From Candidatus Dormiibacterota bacterium (lineage in GTDB: Bacteria; Chloroflexota; Dormibacteria; Aeolococcales; Aeolococcaceae), in NCBI GenBank assembly GCA_019245575.1, contig JAFARE010000025.1, forward strand, positions 1 through 34,445: a DNA stretch of 34,445 bases. The letters run 5' to 3'. A program made the translations under genes and the position numbers. Numbering within the stretch: the first letter of the stretch is position 1; each line of letters starts with the position of its first letter. Shown piece by piece: positions 9,411 to 17,393 of this stretch. The notes beneath the pieces were generated by a model. It did not search any database and was not told the DNA's origin. It saw nothing but the letters and a program-made list of their open reading frames with translations.

Positions 9411-10983
9411 CGGCGCGCGCTTCCTCGGCGGCCTGGGTTGGCCTGACCTCGTCGTCGTCGGTCATCGGCTGCCCGAACTGCTCGCGCAGGTCGAACTTGA
9501 TGACCTTGCCGGCAGGGTTGCGCGGCAGCAGGTCGGTGAACACCACTGAGCGCGGCTGCTTGTAGCGCGCCAGCTTCCCCTGCGTGAAGTCGATCAGCTC
9601 CTGCTCGGTGACCGCACTGCCCTCCTTGCGCACCACGACGGCGCGCACCGTCTCACCCCAGCGCGTGTGCTGCACGCCGATGACGGCGACCTCGCGCACC
9701 TCCGGGTGCTGGTACAGGCAGTCCTCGACCTCGGCGGGGTAGACGTTCTCGCCGCCGCTGATGATCATGTCCTTCTTGCGGTCGAGGATGTAGAAGTACC
9801 CGTCCGCGTCACGCGTGCCGATGTCGCCGGTGTGGAACCAGCCGTCGACGATGACCTCGGCGGTGGCGTCGGGCCGGTTCCAGTAGCCCTTCATGACGTT
9901 GGCGCCCTTGACCACGATCTCACCCCGCTCACCGTCAGGAACGGGAAGACCGTTGTCGTCGACGATGCGCACCTCGCTGAAGAATGGCGCGATGCCCGCG
10001 GATCCGACCTTGCGCTCCGCCATGTCGGCGGGCAGGAAGCTCGCGAACGGCGCCGTCTCGGTGAGGCCGTAGCCCTGCAGCACGTCGATGCCGCGCTGCC
10101 GGTACGTCCTCAAGAGCTCCAGCGGCACCGGTGCTCCGCCGACCACGAACGTGCGCACGCTGCTCAGATCGCGCGTGGCGAAGTCGGGATGCTGCGCCAT
10201 GAAGAGGAACATCGCGGGCACGCCGAACATCGTCGTGATGCGGTGGCGCTCGATGAGCTCGAGCACCAGGCCGGGCTCGAACATCTGCTCAAGAATGACC
10301 GTGGCGCCCTTCCACAGCGACCCGATCGGGGTCACGTTGAGGCCGCCGATGTGGAACAGCGGCGCGACCGCCAGCGTGCGGTCGTCCTGCAGCCCGTCGT
10401 AGGCAAGCGACGCGTTGATGTTGTTCCACAGGATGTTGTCGTGCGACAGCATCGCGCCCTTGGGCCGGCCGGTCGTGCCTGACGTGTACATGATCCACGC
10501 CGTCGCGTTGCCCTCGACGGGATAGTCGGGATCGGCGTCGCGCTGGTCGTGCTGCAGGTCGTCGAAGGTGCGCTCGCCCTCGCGCGGCGAGCCGCAGACG
10601 AGCTCGCGCACCGGGATCTCGTCGCGGATCTCATCGATGACGGACGCGAAGTGCTCCTCATAGATGAGCGTGTGCAGCCCGGCATCGCCGATGATGAAGC
10701 GCAGCTCCGGCGCCGTGAGCCGGAAGTTCAGCGGCACGAAGACGGCGCCGAGCTTCGCCGTGGCGAACAGCGTGAACAGGAAGCGCGGATGGTTGAGCCC
10801 GAGGAAGCCGACCCGGTCGCCGGGGTTCACGCCCAGGTCGTGCAGCCCGTACGCCGTGCGGTTCACGACGCGGTTGAGCTCCGCGTAGGTCCACGACTCC
10901 TCGCGGAAGATCAGCGCCGTCCGCTCGGGCGACAGCGCCGCCCGCCGCGTCAGCTGAAAGCCGAGTCCGTGATCACTGGCCAT
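9403..10983 (-). CDS. Long-chain acyl-CoA synthetase (AMP-forming)
   Basis: 526 residues from ATG 10983. It is a class I adenylate-forming ligase that activates a carboxylic acid as acyl-AMP and passes it to CoA. The P-loop-like motif YTSGTTGRPKGAMLSH, QGYGLTETAP, GWFHTGDIGTRDADGYFYI (A5/A7 region), DRKKDMIISGGENVYP (A8) and the C-terminal NPAGKVIKFDLR with the catalytic Lys are all present, so it should be active. A medium- to long-chain fatty acid substrate is likely from overall similarity but cannot be read from sequence. The frame extends upstream to 11070, but the family N-terminus and an AAAGAG SD-like stretch favour 10983. It is preceded by a structured 141-bp element and an SDR gene on the same strand. 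Confidence 0.95.
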   Translation of the reverse strand: MASDHGLGFQLTRRAALSPERTALIFREESWTYAELNRVVNRTAYGLHDLGVNPGDRVGFLGLNHPRFLFTLFATAKLGAVFVPLNFRLTAPELRFIIGDAGLHTLIYEEHFASVIDEIRDEIPVRELVCGSPREGERTFDDLQHDQRDADPDYPVEGNATAWIMYTSGTTGRPKGAMLSHDNILWNNINASLAYDGLQDDRTLAVAPLFHIGGLNVTPIGSLWKGATVILEQMFEPGLVLELIERHRITTMFGVPAMFLFMAQHPDFATRDLSSVRTFVVGGAPVPLELLRTYRQRGIDVLQGYGLTETAPFASFLPADMAERKVGSAGIAPFFSEVRIVDDNGLPVPDGERGEIVVKGANVMKGYWNRPDATAEVIVDGWFHTGDIGTRDADGYFYILDRKKDMIISGGENVYPAEVEDCLYQHPEVREVAVIGVQHTRWGETVRAVVVRKEGSAVTEQELIDFTQGKLARYKQPRSVVFTDLLPRNPAGKVIKFDLREQFGQPMTDDDEVRPTQAAEEARAAT

Positions 10984-11080
10984 GCGCTCTTTCTGTGCCT
11001 CCGACCCGCCCCTGCTCCGAGACGGGCATTTTGCACCGTTGACGGGATTTGGACGGCCACTGCGATGCATCGTGGTCTGT

Positions 11081-11221
11081 CGAGGGCTGGGGGCGGGATC
11101 ACGGCGACCACGCCGTCGGAGCCCCTCCGGGGCCCCGCGTCTGACTCTCGGCTCGACCTGCGCTCCGAGCCGTGCCGTCTCGCCTCCGAGACGGTCGCCT
11201 TAGACCCGCCCCCAGCCCTCG
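11081..11221 (-). ncRNA. Candidate structured RNA / leader element before the acyl-CoA ligase
   Basis: A perfect 17-bp inverted repeat (11081-11097 with 11205-11221) closes a 141-bp block that holds four more hairpins in a row: 11101-11116 (6-bp stem, 4-nt loop), 11121-11133 (5 bp), 11149-11172 (7 bp, CGGCTCG/CGAGCCG) and 11175-11194 (8 bp, CCGTCTCG/CGAGACGG, loop of 4). Folded, this is a multibranch junction. On the minus strand it ends about 97 nt before the ligase start and begins 19 nt after the SDR stop. An 11-base copy of one arm (CTCCGAGACGG, 11184-11194) recurs at 11015-11025 near the ligase start. It matches no riboswitch I recognise. The strand is inferred from context, since inverted repeats fold on both strands. 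Confidence 0.5.
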
Positions 11222-11240
11222 CACGACCCCGACGCGGCTC

Positions 11241-12017
11241 TCAGACCGTCCAGCCGCCGTCAACGGTCAAGACGCTGCCCGTCACAAAGGAGGATGCGTC
11301 GGAGGCCAGAAAGAGCGCCGCGCCCGCGATCTCGGACGGGTCGGCATGACGACCCAACGCAGTCTGGCCGACGATGTGGTCGTGGATCTGCGGCGTCTCC
11401 ACGAGGACCTTGGCCAGCCGCGTCTCCACCAGCCCGGGAGCGATCGCGTTCACGCGGATGCGCGAGGTTCCGAGCTCGCGTGACAGCGTCCGCGTGACGC
11501 TGATCAGCGCGGCCTTGCTCGCGTTGTACGCGCCGGTCAGCGCCTCGGGCTTGATGCCCGCCACAGACGCCATGTTGATCACGCTGCCGCCGTTGTCACG
11601 CATCCAGGCGCTGACCGCGTAGCGGGTCATGCGCACGGGGCCGAGCACGTTGACCTCCCAGATCCGGTTGATCGCGCCCTCGTCGGCGTCGAGCAGCGGG
11701 CCGAACTGCGGGTTGGTCCCCGCGTTGTTCACCAGCACGTCGATGCGCCCCGCCTGTTCCAGGAATGCTCTCACGACCCCCTCACAGCCCTCGGCGCTGC
11801 CCACATGGCCCGCGACCGCGACGGCCTTGCCGCCCGCAGCGTTGATCTCGGCCGCGGCTTCCTCGCACGCCTCGGCGTGCCGCGCGTTGATGCCGACGAT
11901 TGCGCCGGCGTCAGCGAACAGGTCGGCGATGGCGCGTCCGATGCCACGGCTCGAGCCTGTGATGAGCGCGCCGCGACCCGCCAGTGAGAAGCGCTCGGCG
12001 AGCGGGCTTGGAGGCAT
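11241..12017 (-). CDS. Short-chain dehydrogenase/reductase (FabG-like)
   Basis: 258 residues from ATG 12017. It has a classical SDR Rossmann fold using NAD(P): TGSSRGIGR cofactor loop near residues 20-28, NNAGTN near 97-102, catalytic Ser in NMASVAG, Tyr and Lys in YNASK, and APGLVETRL, ending in the typical TGSVLTVDGGWTV. The gene lies 2 bp after the LON-domain protein stop (TGAGGATG), so it is coupled to it. With the acyl-CoA ligase downstream, a 3-oxoacyl or 3-hydroxyacyl-CoA substrate is plausible but is inference. The upstream frame extension to 12110 overlaps the LON gene and is rejected. Confidence 0.93.
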   Translation of the reverse strand: MPPSPLAERFSLAGRGALITGSSRGIGRAIADLFADAGAIVGINARHAEACEEAAAEINAAGGKAVAVAGHVGSAEGCEGVVRAFLEQAGRIDVLVNNAGTNPQFGPLLDADEGAINRIWEVNVLGPVRMTRYAVSAWMRDNGGSVINMASVAGIKPEALTGAYNASKAALISVTRTLSRELGTSRIRVNAIAPGLVETRLAKVLVETPQIHDHIVGQTALGRHADPSEIAGAALFLASDASSFVTGSVLTVDGGWTV

Positions 12018-12019
12018 CC

Positions 12020-12673
12020 TCAGTTGGGCGACATGCGCAGCACGCGCGGCTGCCTGCGCGTCGCCAGCCGGTCCAGGAGCACGGACTCGCGGCGCAGCTC
12101 CTGCAGGCATCCGCGAAGCCGCTCGGACGTCGAATCGTGTTCGAGCAGCGCCTGTTTGCGCGCCGTCTCGATCTCCAGGGCCCCGGCGACGAGGTATGCC
12201 AGCAGCTCCGGCTCGTCGGGCAGGGAGATCTCCGATGCGGGCGCGTCGCTGTTAAACCGCGCCATCGCTGCGACGTAGGCCTGGAACACGCTGCGCACGC
12301 GCGGCGCGAGCAGCGCCGCGTCGTCGGGGATCAGTGCGTCGTCCTCCAGGTAGCGGACCTCGCCGGTGAGATAGGGACGCTCCTGCGAGAACGTCTCGAC
12401 GCGGAAGCGCGAGGCGCCCACGACGAGCAGGTTGTAGCGGCCGTCGGGCAGCTCCTCGACGTCGCGCAGCTGCGCCAGCGTGCCGACGCGGTACGGCACG
12501 GCGCCGCCCCCCACCTCGAGGCCCTCGCGGATCGCGAGCACGCCGAACGTCGTGCCCTGCTCGCGGCAGTCCCGCATCATCGCGCGATACCGCTCCTCGA
12601 ACACGTGCAGCGCCAGCGGCATGTGCGGGAACAGCACCGTGCTCAGTGGGAAGAGCGGGAGCTGGACGGTCAT
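12020..12673 (-). CDS. LON peptidase substrate-binding domain protein
   Basis: 217 residues. The N-terminal LON pattern is clear: LPLFPLSTVLFPHMPLALHVFEERYRAM, then FGVLAIREG, VGTLAQLRDVEELPDGRYNLLVVGASRF. There is no AAA+ or Ser-Lys protease domain, so this is the free-standing family rather than Lon protease; its function is not established. The start is ATG 12673, where homology begins; a longer frame reaches into the zinc-ribbon gene. It sits 10 bp after that gene and 2 bp before the SDR, consistent with one operon. Confidence 0.9.
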   Translation of the reverse strand: MTVQLPLFPLSTVLFPHMPLALHVFEERYRAMMRDCREQGTTFGVLAIREGLEVGGGAVPYRVGTLAQLRDVEELPDGRYNLLVVGASRFRVETFSQERPYLTGEVRYLEDDALIPDDAALLAPRVRSVFQAYVAAMARFNSDAPASEISLPDEPELLAYLVAGALEIETARKQALLEHDSTSERLRGCLQELRRESVLLDRLATRRQPRVLRMSPN

Positions 12674-12683
12674 GCAGCGCGGC

Positions 12684-12881
12684 TCAGGCCGCTTTGCAGT
12701 TCTTGGTGTGCTTGATGATGCGCTCGCGCCGCGGCTCACCGGGCTTGCGCGCATGCCGGAACGCGATCTCGACGCCGATCTCGTTCTGGCGCATGAGGTT
12801 GTGGCAGATGGGGCAGCGCAGACGCGTGAGGATGTCCTTCTGCGACGCGACTCCCTTGGATTCCTTGATGGTGTTGGCCAT
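12684..12881 (-). CDS. Small zinc-ribbon-like protein
   Basis: 65 residues, basic, with CPICHNLM (Cys-x2-Cys) in the middle and HTKNC at the C-terminus, which together could bind one zinc ion. No named family is recognised. The start ATG 12881 has a good SD (AAAGGAG, about 10 nt upstream) and a -10-like TAGAAT at 12923-12918, so this is the promoter-proximal gene of the minus-strand run zinc-ribbon, LON, SDR, ligase. It is a likely RNA-, DNA- or protein-binding accessory protein (inference). Confidence 0.8.
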   Translation of the reverse strand: MANTIKESKGVASQKDILTRLRCPICHNLMRQNEIGVEIAFRHARKPGEPRRERIIKHTKNCKAA

Positions 12882-12917
12882 GACGTGCCTGCTCCTTTCG
12901 ATGCTCCGCTCAGATCG

Positions 12918-12942
12918 ATTCTACGCGCTCACCCGGTAGCAT
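12918..12942. promoter_or_regulatory. Divergent promoters for zinc-ribbon operon and FKBP gene
   Basis: On the minus strand TAGAAT (12923-12918) lies ahead of an SD-bearing leader to ATG 12881. On the plus strand TAGCAT (12937-12942) ends 10 nt before ATG 12953 with no SD, so that transcript should be leaderless. No convincing -35 is seen for either. Confidence 0.5.
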
Positions 12943-12952
12943 TCGGCGTTCG

Positions 12953-13456
12953 ATGACCACAACTCGAGCGCTGCTGGTCGGCGCGGCCATGCTCACGCTG
13001 GCCGCGTGTGGCAGCGCAGTGCCTGTCACCGGGCTCACCGCCGCCGCCCCGCGGACGCCGTGCGCGGCGGCCATTCCGCAGAACGAGAAGGACTCGTTCG
13101 ACGAGCAGGTCACCCTCATCACCGCGCCGTCGGGTCTCAAGTACGCGGACATCCGCGTCGGCTGCGGCGCGCCCGTGCAGAAGGGGCATCAGGTCACGGT
13201 GCAGTACACCGGGTGGCTCATGGACGGCACCCAGTTCGACACATCGCGAGCCCAGGGGCGCATGCCGTTCACCTTCCTGGTGGGGGCCAGCGAGGTGATC
13301 CCGGGGTTCGAGGACGGCATCTACGGGATGCACGTCGGTGGCAAGCGCCGGGTGGTCATGCCGCCGGCGATGGCCTACGGCTCGCAGGGGAGGGCGCCGG
13401 TGATCCCGCCCAACGCGACCCTCGTGGTCGACGTCGAGGTGATCGCGGTCCAGTAG
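12953..13456 (+). CDS. FKBP-type peptidyl-prolyl isomerase lipoprotein
   Basis: 167 residues. An N-terminal signal with lipobox LAAC (Cys about residue 19) predicts a lipid-anchored extracytoplasmic protein. Residues about 60-167 form a full FKBP domain: VTVQYTGWLMDGTQFDTS, then GASEVIPGFEDGIYGMHVGG, KRRVVMPPAMAYGSQG and IPPNATLVVDVEVI. It should speed prolyl cis-trans isomerisation of exported proteins. The start codon follows a TAGCAT -10 by 10 nt (leaderless). It is convergent with the 40-residue membrane protein gene, 4 bp apart. Confidence 0.94.
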   Translation: MTTTRALLVGAAMLTLAACGSAVPVTGLTAAAPRTPCAAAIPQNEKDSFDEQVTLITAPSGLKYADIRVGCGAPVQKGHQVTVQYTGWLMDGTQFDTSRAQGRMPFTFLVGASEVIPGFEDGIYGMHVGGKRRVVMPPAMAYGSQGRAPVIPPNATLVVDVEVIAVQ

Positions 13457-13460
13457 CGGC

Positions 13461-13583
13461 TCAGCGGCCCCGCATGCGGTTGACCAGCACGAACGTGCCC
13501 ACCGCCAGCGCGCACGCAGCCGCCAGCAGGAGCATGGGAAGGCCGATCACCAGGGGCAGGTTCGGGGCGTCGGTGAGCAGCAT
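13461..13583 (-). CDS. Single-pass small membrane protein (40 residues)
   Basis: A short frame from ATG 13583 encodes 40 residues: a polar start, one membrane helix (LVIGLPMLLLAAACALAVGT), then VLVNRMRGR with a positively charged end, so the C-terminus probably faces the cytoplasm. A TATCCT -10 (13598-13593) ends 9 nt before the ATG and there is no SD, the same leaderless pattern as its neighbours. No family is recognised. It fills an otherwise empty gap between the FKBP and TetR genes, which supports it as real. Confidence 0.6.
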   Translation of the reverse strand: MLLTDAPNLPLVIGLPMLLLAAACALAVGTFVLVNRMRGR

Positions 13584-13620
13584 TCCGGGGCAAGGATAGC
13601 CGACCGATCCCGGCGTGCCC

Positions 13621-13640
13621 TGTTACACTCTTACGCAACA
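13621..13640 (+). promoter_or_regulatory. Promoter and possible operator of the TetR/GlpD operon
   Basis: TACACT (13624-13629) is a -10 ending 10 nt before ATG 13640. The surrounding 20 bp read as a weak dyad, TGTTAC-N8-GCAACA, covering the -10 and the start; this would suit autorepression by the TetR protein. The dyad is short and the claim is tentative. Confidence 0.4.
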
Positions 13641-14227
13641 TGTCACGCCGCCACACTGACGCGGCCCTGCTCGAGGCGGCCCGGGACTGCGTGGCCACGC
13701 TCGGCGTGCGCCGCACGACCGTGGCGGACGTGGCGCGGCGCGCCGGGGCCAGCCGCATGACCGTGTACCGCCTCTTCCCGGATGCCCGCACCCTCTGGTC
13801 GACGCTGCTGACCACGGAGTTCGAGGGCGTGCTGCGCGAAGCGGAGGCCGCCGCCGCCCACCTGCCCACGGCGCGCGAGCGGCTGGTGGAGACGACGATC
13901 CGTGGCGTGGAGCGCGTCGCGGCGGATCCCGTGGTGCGCCGCGTGCTCGAGGTGGACCCCGACCTGCTCGTGCCGTACATCGTCGAGCGGCTGGGCCAAT
14001 CGCAGCGGATCGCGATGGCCGCCTTCCGGCGTCACCTCGACGAGGGCGTGGCCGACGGCTCGATCCGCCGAGTTGATGCCGACGTTGTCTCATACATGCT
14101 GCAGCTGGTGGTGGGAGGCGTCGTGCTCGCCACGCGCGTCACCGAGCAGGAGAGCCGGCCCAAGGCGGTCATCGCAGAGCTGCGCAGACTGCTCGACGCG
14201 TACCTGACGCCCGAGGCCGCGGCATGA
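13640..14227 (+). CDS. TetR family transcriptional regulator
   Basis: 195 residues. The N-terminal HTH is typical: LLEAARDCVATLGVRRTTVADVARRAGASRMTVYRLFPD (helices 1-3 at about 10-50; the recognition helix includes SRMTVYRLF). The C-terminal half is helical and ligand-binding by family. It is the first gene of an operon: its stop overlaps the GlpD ATG (ATGA at 14224-14227). It therefore most likely represses its own promoter and the downstream lipid genes in response to a lipid or acyl ligand (inference). Confidence 0.92.
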   Translation: MSRRHTDAALLEAARDCVATLGVRRTTVADVARRAGASRMTVYRLFPDARTLWSTLLTTEFEGVLREAEAAAAHLPTARERLVETTIRGVERVAADPVVRRVLEVDPDLLVPYIVERLGQSQRIAMAAFRRHLDEGVADGSIRRVDADVVSYMLQLVVGGVVLATRVTEQESRPKAVIAELRRLLDAYLTPEAAA

Positions 14228-15756
14228 CCGGGGCGAGCGCGTCGCTGAATGCGGCGCGGCGCACCGCGGACATGGCGCGGCTCGCCGACGGCGAGAAGGT
14301 GGACGTTGTCGTGATCGGCGGCGGCATCACCGGCGCCGGCGTCGCCCTCGACGCAGCCAGCAGAGGGCTGCGCGTGGCGCTCGTGGAGCGGCGCGACCTG
14401 GCCAACGGCACGAGCCGCTGGAGCAGCAAGCTCGCGCACGGCGGCCTGCGCTACCTGCGTCAGGGTGAGTTCGGAGTGGCCTGGGAGTCGGCGCGCGAGC
14501 GCCACATCCTGATGACGCGCACCGCCCCACACCTGGTGCGCGCGCTGCCGTTTGTCGCGCCCCTCAACGGCGCGATGGCGCCGCTGCACGGCGCGCTGAC
14601 GGAGATGGGCATCCGCGCGGGCGACGCGATGCGCATCGCCGCGGGCACGCGCGGCGCGGTGCTGCCCCGGCCGCGCCGCATCAGCCGGCACGAGGCAGTG
14701 CGCCTGGTGCCGGCGCTCAAGCCGGATGACCTGCGCGGCGCGATTCTCTTCTGGGACGGGCAGATCGAGGACGACGCGCGCCTCGTCATCGCAGTGGCGC
14801 GCACCGCGGCGGCACACGGCGCGATGGTGCTCACGTACTGCGAGGCGCTGCGGGCGGAGCGCGGACTCGTGCGCGTGCGCGACGTGGTCGGCGGCGACAG
14901 CTTCGACATCGCCACGGACCATGTGGTCAACGCAGCGGGCGTGTGGGCCGGACAGCTCACACCCCGCGTGCATCTCACGCCGAGCAAGGGCACGCACGCG
15001 ATCCTGCCCGCGGCCACGCTGGGCGGCCCGCGCGCCGCCCTGGTCGTGCCCATCCCCAACGCGAGCGCGCGCTGGGTGGGCGCGACGCCGACAGACGAGG
15101 GCCGGGTCATCGTGGGCGTCACCGACGACCCGTACGACGGCGCCATCGTCGACGAGCCGCGGGCCGCGAAGGGTGAGGTGGATGCGCTGCTCGAGGTGCT
15201 GTCGCTCGCGCTGCGCGCGCCCGTCGGCGACGACGCGGTGGTGGGTCAGTTCGCCGGCTTCCGGCCGCTGCTGGCGGGGAAGTCGGGCGCCACGGCCGAC
15301 CTGAGCCGCCGCCATGCCATCGTCGCGGATGCGGACAGCGGCGTGATCACCGTGGTGGGCGGCAAGCTCACGACGTACCGGCACATGGCGCAGGAGACGG
15401 TCGATCGCCTGGTGGACACGCGCGCGCGCCCATGCGTGACCGCGCGCGCGGCGCTCATGGGCGCCGCGCCGCACGCCCTGTTGCGCCGCGTGCCTGCGCC
15501 GCAGCGCCTGGTGCGGCGGTACGGAGACGAGGCGCCGGCTGTGGCGGCGATGGCCGGCGGGGATGCGTCGCTGTTGCAGCCCGTTGCTCCGGGCCTCGCT
15601 CCCCTCGGTGTCGAGCTGCTCTTCGGCCTGCGCCACGAGGGCGCGCTCACCGTTGCCGACCTGCTGGACAGGCGCGTGCGCCTCGGCCTGGTGCCGGCCG
15701 AGCGCCGGGCGGCCGAAGCGATGGCCGCCGCGCTGGTGCAGACTGCCGCTGCATGA
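14224..15756 (+). CDS. glpD: Glycerol-3-phosphate dehydrogenase (FAD)
   Basis: 510 residues. Membrane-associated flavoenzyme oxidising sn-glycerol 3-phosphate to dihydroxyacetone phosphate and passing electrons to quinone. Seen: FAD dinucleotide loop GGGITG (32-37), NGTSRWSSKLAHGGLRYL (61-78, family signature), VNAAGVWAG mid-protein, and VVGGKLTTYRHMA before the C-terminal domain. The C-terminus matches the short bacterial type. The ATG overlaps the TetR stop and the stop overlaps the next gene (ATGA both times). Followed by an alkyl-DHAP-synthase-like enzyme and an SDR, its DHAP may feed ether-lipid synthesis rather than only glycerol catabolism (inference). Confidence 0.94.
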   Translation: MTGASASLNAARRTADMARLADGEKVDVVVIGGGITGAGVALDAASRGLRVALVERRDLANGTSRWSSKLAHGGLRYLRQGEFGVAWESARERHILMTRTAPHLVRALPFVAPLNGAMAPLHGALTEMGIRAGDAMRIAAGTRGAVLPRPRRISRHEAVRLVPALKPDDLRGAILFWDGQIEDDARLVIAVARTAAAHGAMVLTYCEALRAERGLVRVRDVVGGDSFDIATDHVVNAAGVWAGQLTPRVHLTPSKGTHAILPAATLGGPRAALVVPIPNASARWVGATPTDEGRVIVGVTDDPYDGAIVDEPRAAKGEVDALLEVLSLALRAPVGDDAVVGQFAGFRPLLAGKSGATADLSRRHAIVADADSGVITVVGGKLTTYRHMAQETVDRLVDTRARPCVTARAALMGAAPHALLRRVPAPQRLVRRYGDEAPAVAAMAGGDASLLQPVAPGLAPLGVELLFGLRHEGALTVADLLDRRVRLGLVPAERRAAEAMAAALVQTAAA

Positions 15757-17393
15757 CTGAGGCGGCCGTTCCGCCGCTCCGCTGGTACGGCTGGGGCGAC
15801 CGGGCGGTTACACCGCCCGCCGGGCTGCTGCGCCTGCTCCACGAGGAGCTCGGCGCCTCCGCCGGCGTCGTGTCGCCGCCGGTCGCGCGCGACCAGGTGG
15901 TGCTGCCGCCGTCGGGGCTCTCGGACCGCCTCCGTCGCCGGCTCGTCGCGGCGCTGGGCTCAGCCCATGTGCGTCGCGGCGACGACGAGCGCCTGCGGCA
16001 CGCAGCGGGACGCAGCTACCTGGACCTGCTGATGCTGCGCGCGGGACAGCTGACGGAGGCGCCAGACGCGGTGCTGCATCCGGGGACGCCTGAGGAGGTG
16101 TTGCGCGTGCTGCGTGTGTGCAGCGACGACGGCTGCGCAGTCGTGCCCTTCGGCGGTGGGACGAGCGTGGTCGGCGGCGTCGCGCCGCTGCACGGCGGCC
16201 GCCATGCGTTGGTGACCCTTGCATTGGATCGATGCGCCGGCAATGCGGGCGTGGACGCCGTGTCGCAAATGGCCACGCTGACGGCGGGCACGAGCGGGCC
16301 GGCAGCCGAGTCGATGCTGTGGCCCTTGGGCTTCACGCTCGGGCACTGGCCCCAGTCATTCGAGTACGCAACAGTGGGTGGCTTCGCCGCAACGCGTTCC
16401 GCGGGTCAGGCATCGTCGGGGTATGGACGGTTCGACGACGTTGTTCGTGGCGCACGGCTGGTGGCGCCGGCCGGAGAGCTCGCGCTGCGCGCTGCGCCAC
16501 CGGATGCCACGGGTCCCGGCCTGCTGCAGATGGTGCTCGGCTCGGAAGGAACGCTGGGTGTGATCACCGAGGTCACGGTCCGTGTGCGCAAACGTCCGCG
16601 CACGCGTCACTACGCCGGCTGGTCGTTCGCCGGCCTGGAGGCCGGGGCGGCAGCGCTGCGCGAGCTGGCGCAGCACGCAGCGCTGCCAGACGTGACGCGA
16701 CTCTCGGATGCGGAAGAGACGCGCGTCTCGTTCGCGATGGCGGGTGAGGGAACCGCCACGCGCGCTGCGCACGCATATCTGCGCGCACGCGGCCAGTCCG
16801 CGCCGTGCCTCGGGATCCTCGGATGGGAGGGCAGCGGCGCGGACATCGGCCGTCGCATGCGCGAGGTCGCGCCGCTGCTGCGACGGCACGGCGCGATTGC
16901 GCTCGGTGGCGCACCCGGTCGCGCGTGGCTGCGCTCGCGCTTCGAGGGGCCGTACCTGCGCGATGCGCTGCTGGATCGCGGCCTGCTGGTCGAGACACTG
17001 GAGACGGCGGCGACGTGGACAGAGCTGCTCACGGTGCGCGAGGCGGTCAACGCGGCGCTGCGCGCATCGCTGGGCGCGCGCGGCACCGCGCCGCTTATCG
17101 GCTGTCACGTGTCGCACGTGTATCCGGAGGGTGCGTCGCTCTATTTCACGGTGCTCGCGCGGCGGGACTCCGCTGATCCGGCAGGCCAGTGGCTTGATGC
17201 GAAGCGCGCTGCGACAGACGCGCTGCTCGCGGCGGGCGGAGCGCTGTCACATCACCACGGAGTGGGGCGCGACCACGCGCCGTGGCTGGGTCGCTTCGCC
17301 GGCGACTTGGGGGTCACCGCGCTGCACGGGCTGCGTGCGTCACTGGATCCCGCAGGCATCATGAACCCTGGGAAGCTCACGGCCCGCCACTAG
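15753..17393 (+). CDS. FAD-binding oxidase, alkyl-dihydroxyacetonephosphate synthase-like
   Basis: 546 residues. N-terminal WYGWGD (11-16) resembles the W-x-GWG start of alkyl-DHAP synthases. The FAD (VAO/PCMH-type) domain shows PFGGGTSVVGG (132-142) and GSEGTLGVITEVTVRV. Near the C-terminus SHHHGVGRDH carries a His triplet at 500-502, the hallmark of AGPS catalysis (exchange of acyl-DHAP acyl chain for a fatty alcohol, making the ether bond). It ends in the usual LDPAGIMNPGKL. Start ATG 15753 overlaps the GlpD stop. The His triplet and the GlpD neighbour favour ether-lipid synthesis over D-lactate or glycolate oxidation, but the reaction is unproven. Confidence 0.85.
   Translation: MTEAAVPPLRWYGWGDRAVTPPAGLLRLLHEELGASAGVVSPPVARDQVVLPPSGLSDRLRRRLVAALGSAHVRRGDDERLRHAAGRSYLDLLMLRAGQLTEAPDAVLHPGTPEEVLRVLRVCSDDGCAVVPFGGGTSVVGGVAPLHGGRHALVTLALDRCAGNAGVDAVSQMATLTAGTSGPAAESMLWPLGFTLGHWPQSFEYATVGGFAATRSAGQASSGYGRFDDVVRGARLVAPAGELALRAAPPDATGPGLLQMVLGSEGTLGVITEVTVRVRKRPRTRHYAGWSFAGLEAGAAALRELAQHAALPDVTRLSDAEETRVSFAMAGEGTATRAAHAYLRARGQSAPCLGILGWEGSGADIGRRMREVAPLLRRHGAIALGGAPGRAWLRSRFEGPYLRDALLDRGLLVETLETAATWTELLTVREAVNAALRASLGARGTAPLIGCHVSHVYPEGASLYFTVLARRDSADPAGQWLDAKRAATDALLAAGGALSHHHGVGRDHAPWLGRFAGDLGVTALHGLRASLDPAGIMNPGKLTARH

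Noticed and set aside
11081-11221. A known riboswitch (FMN, TPP, SAM, cobalamin)
   Set aside because: None of the conserved core sequences of those classes can be found; only the helices are clear.
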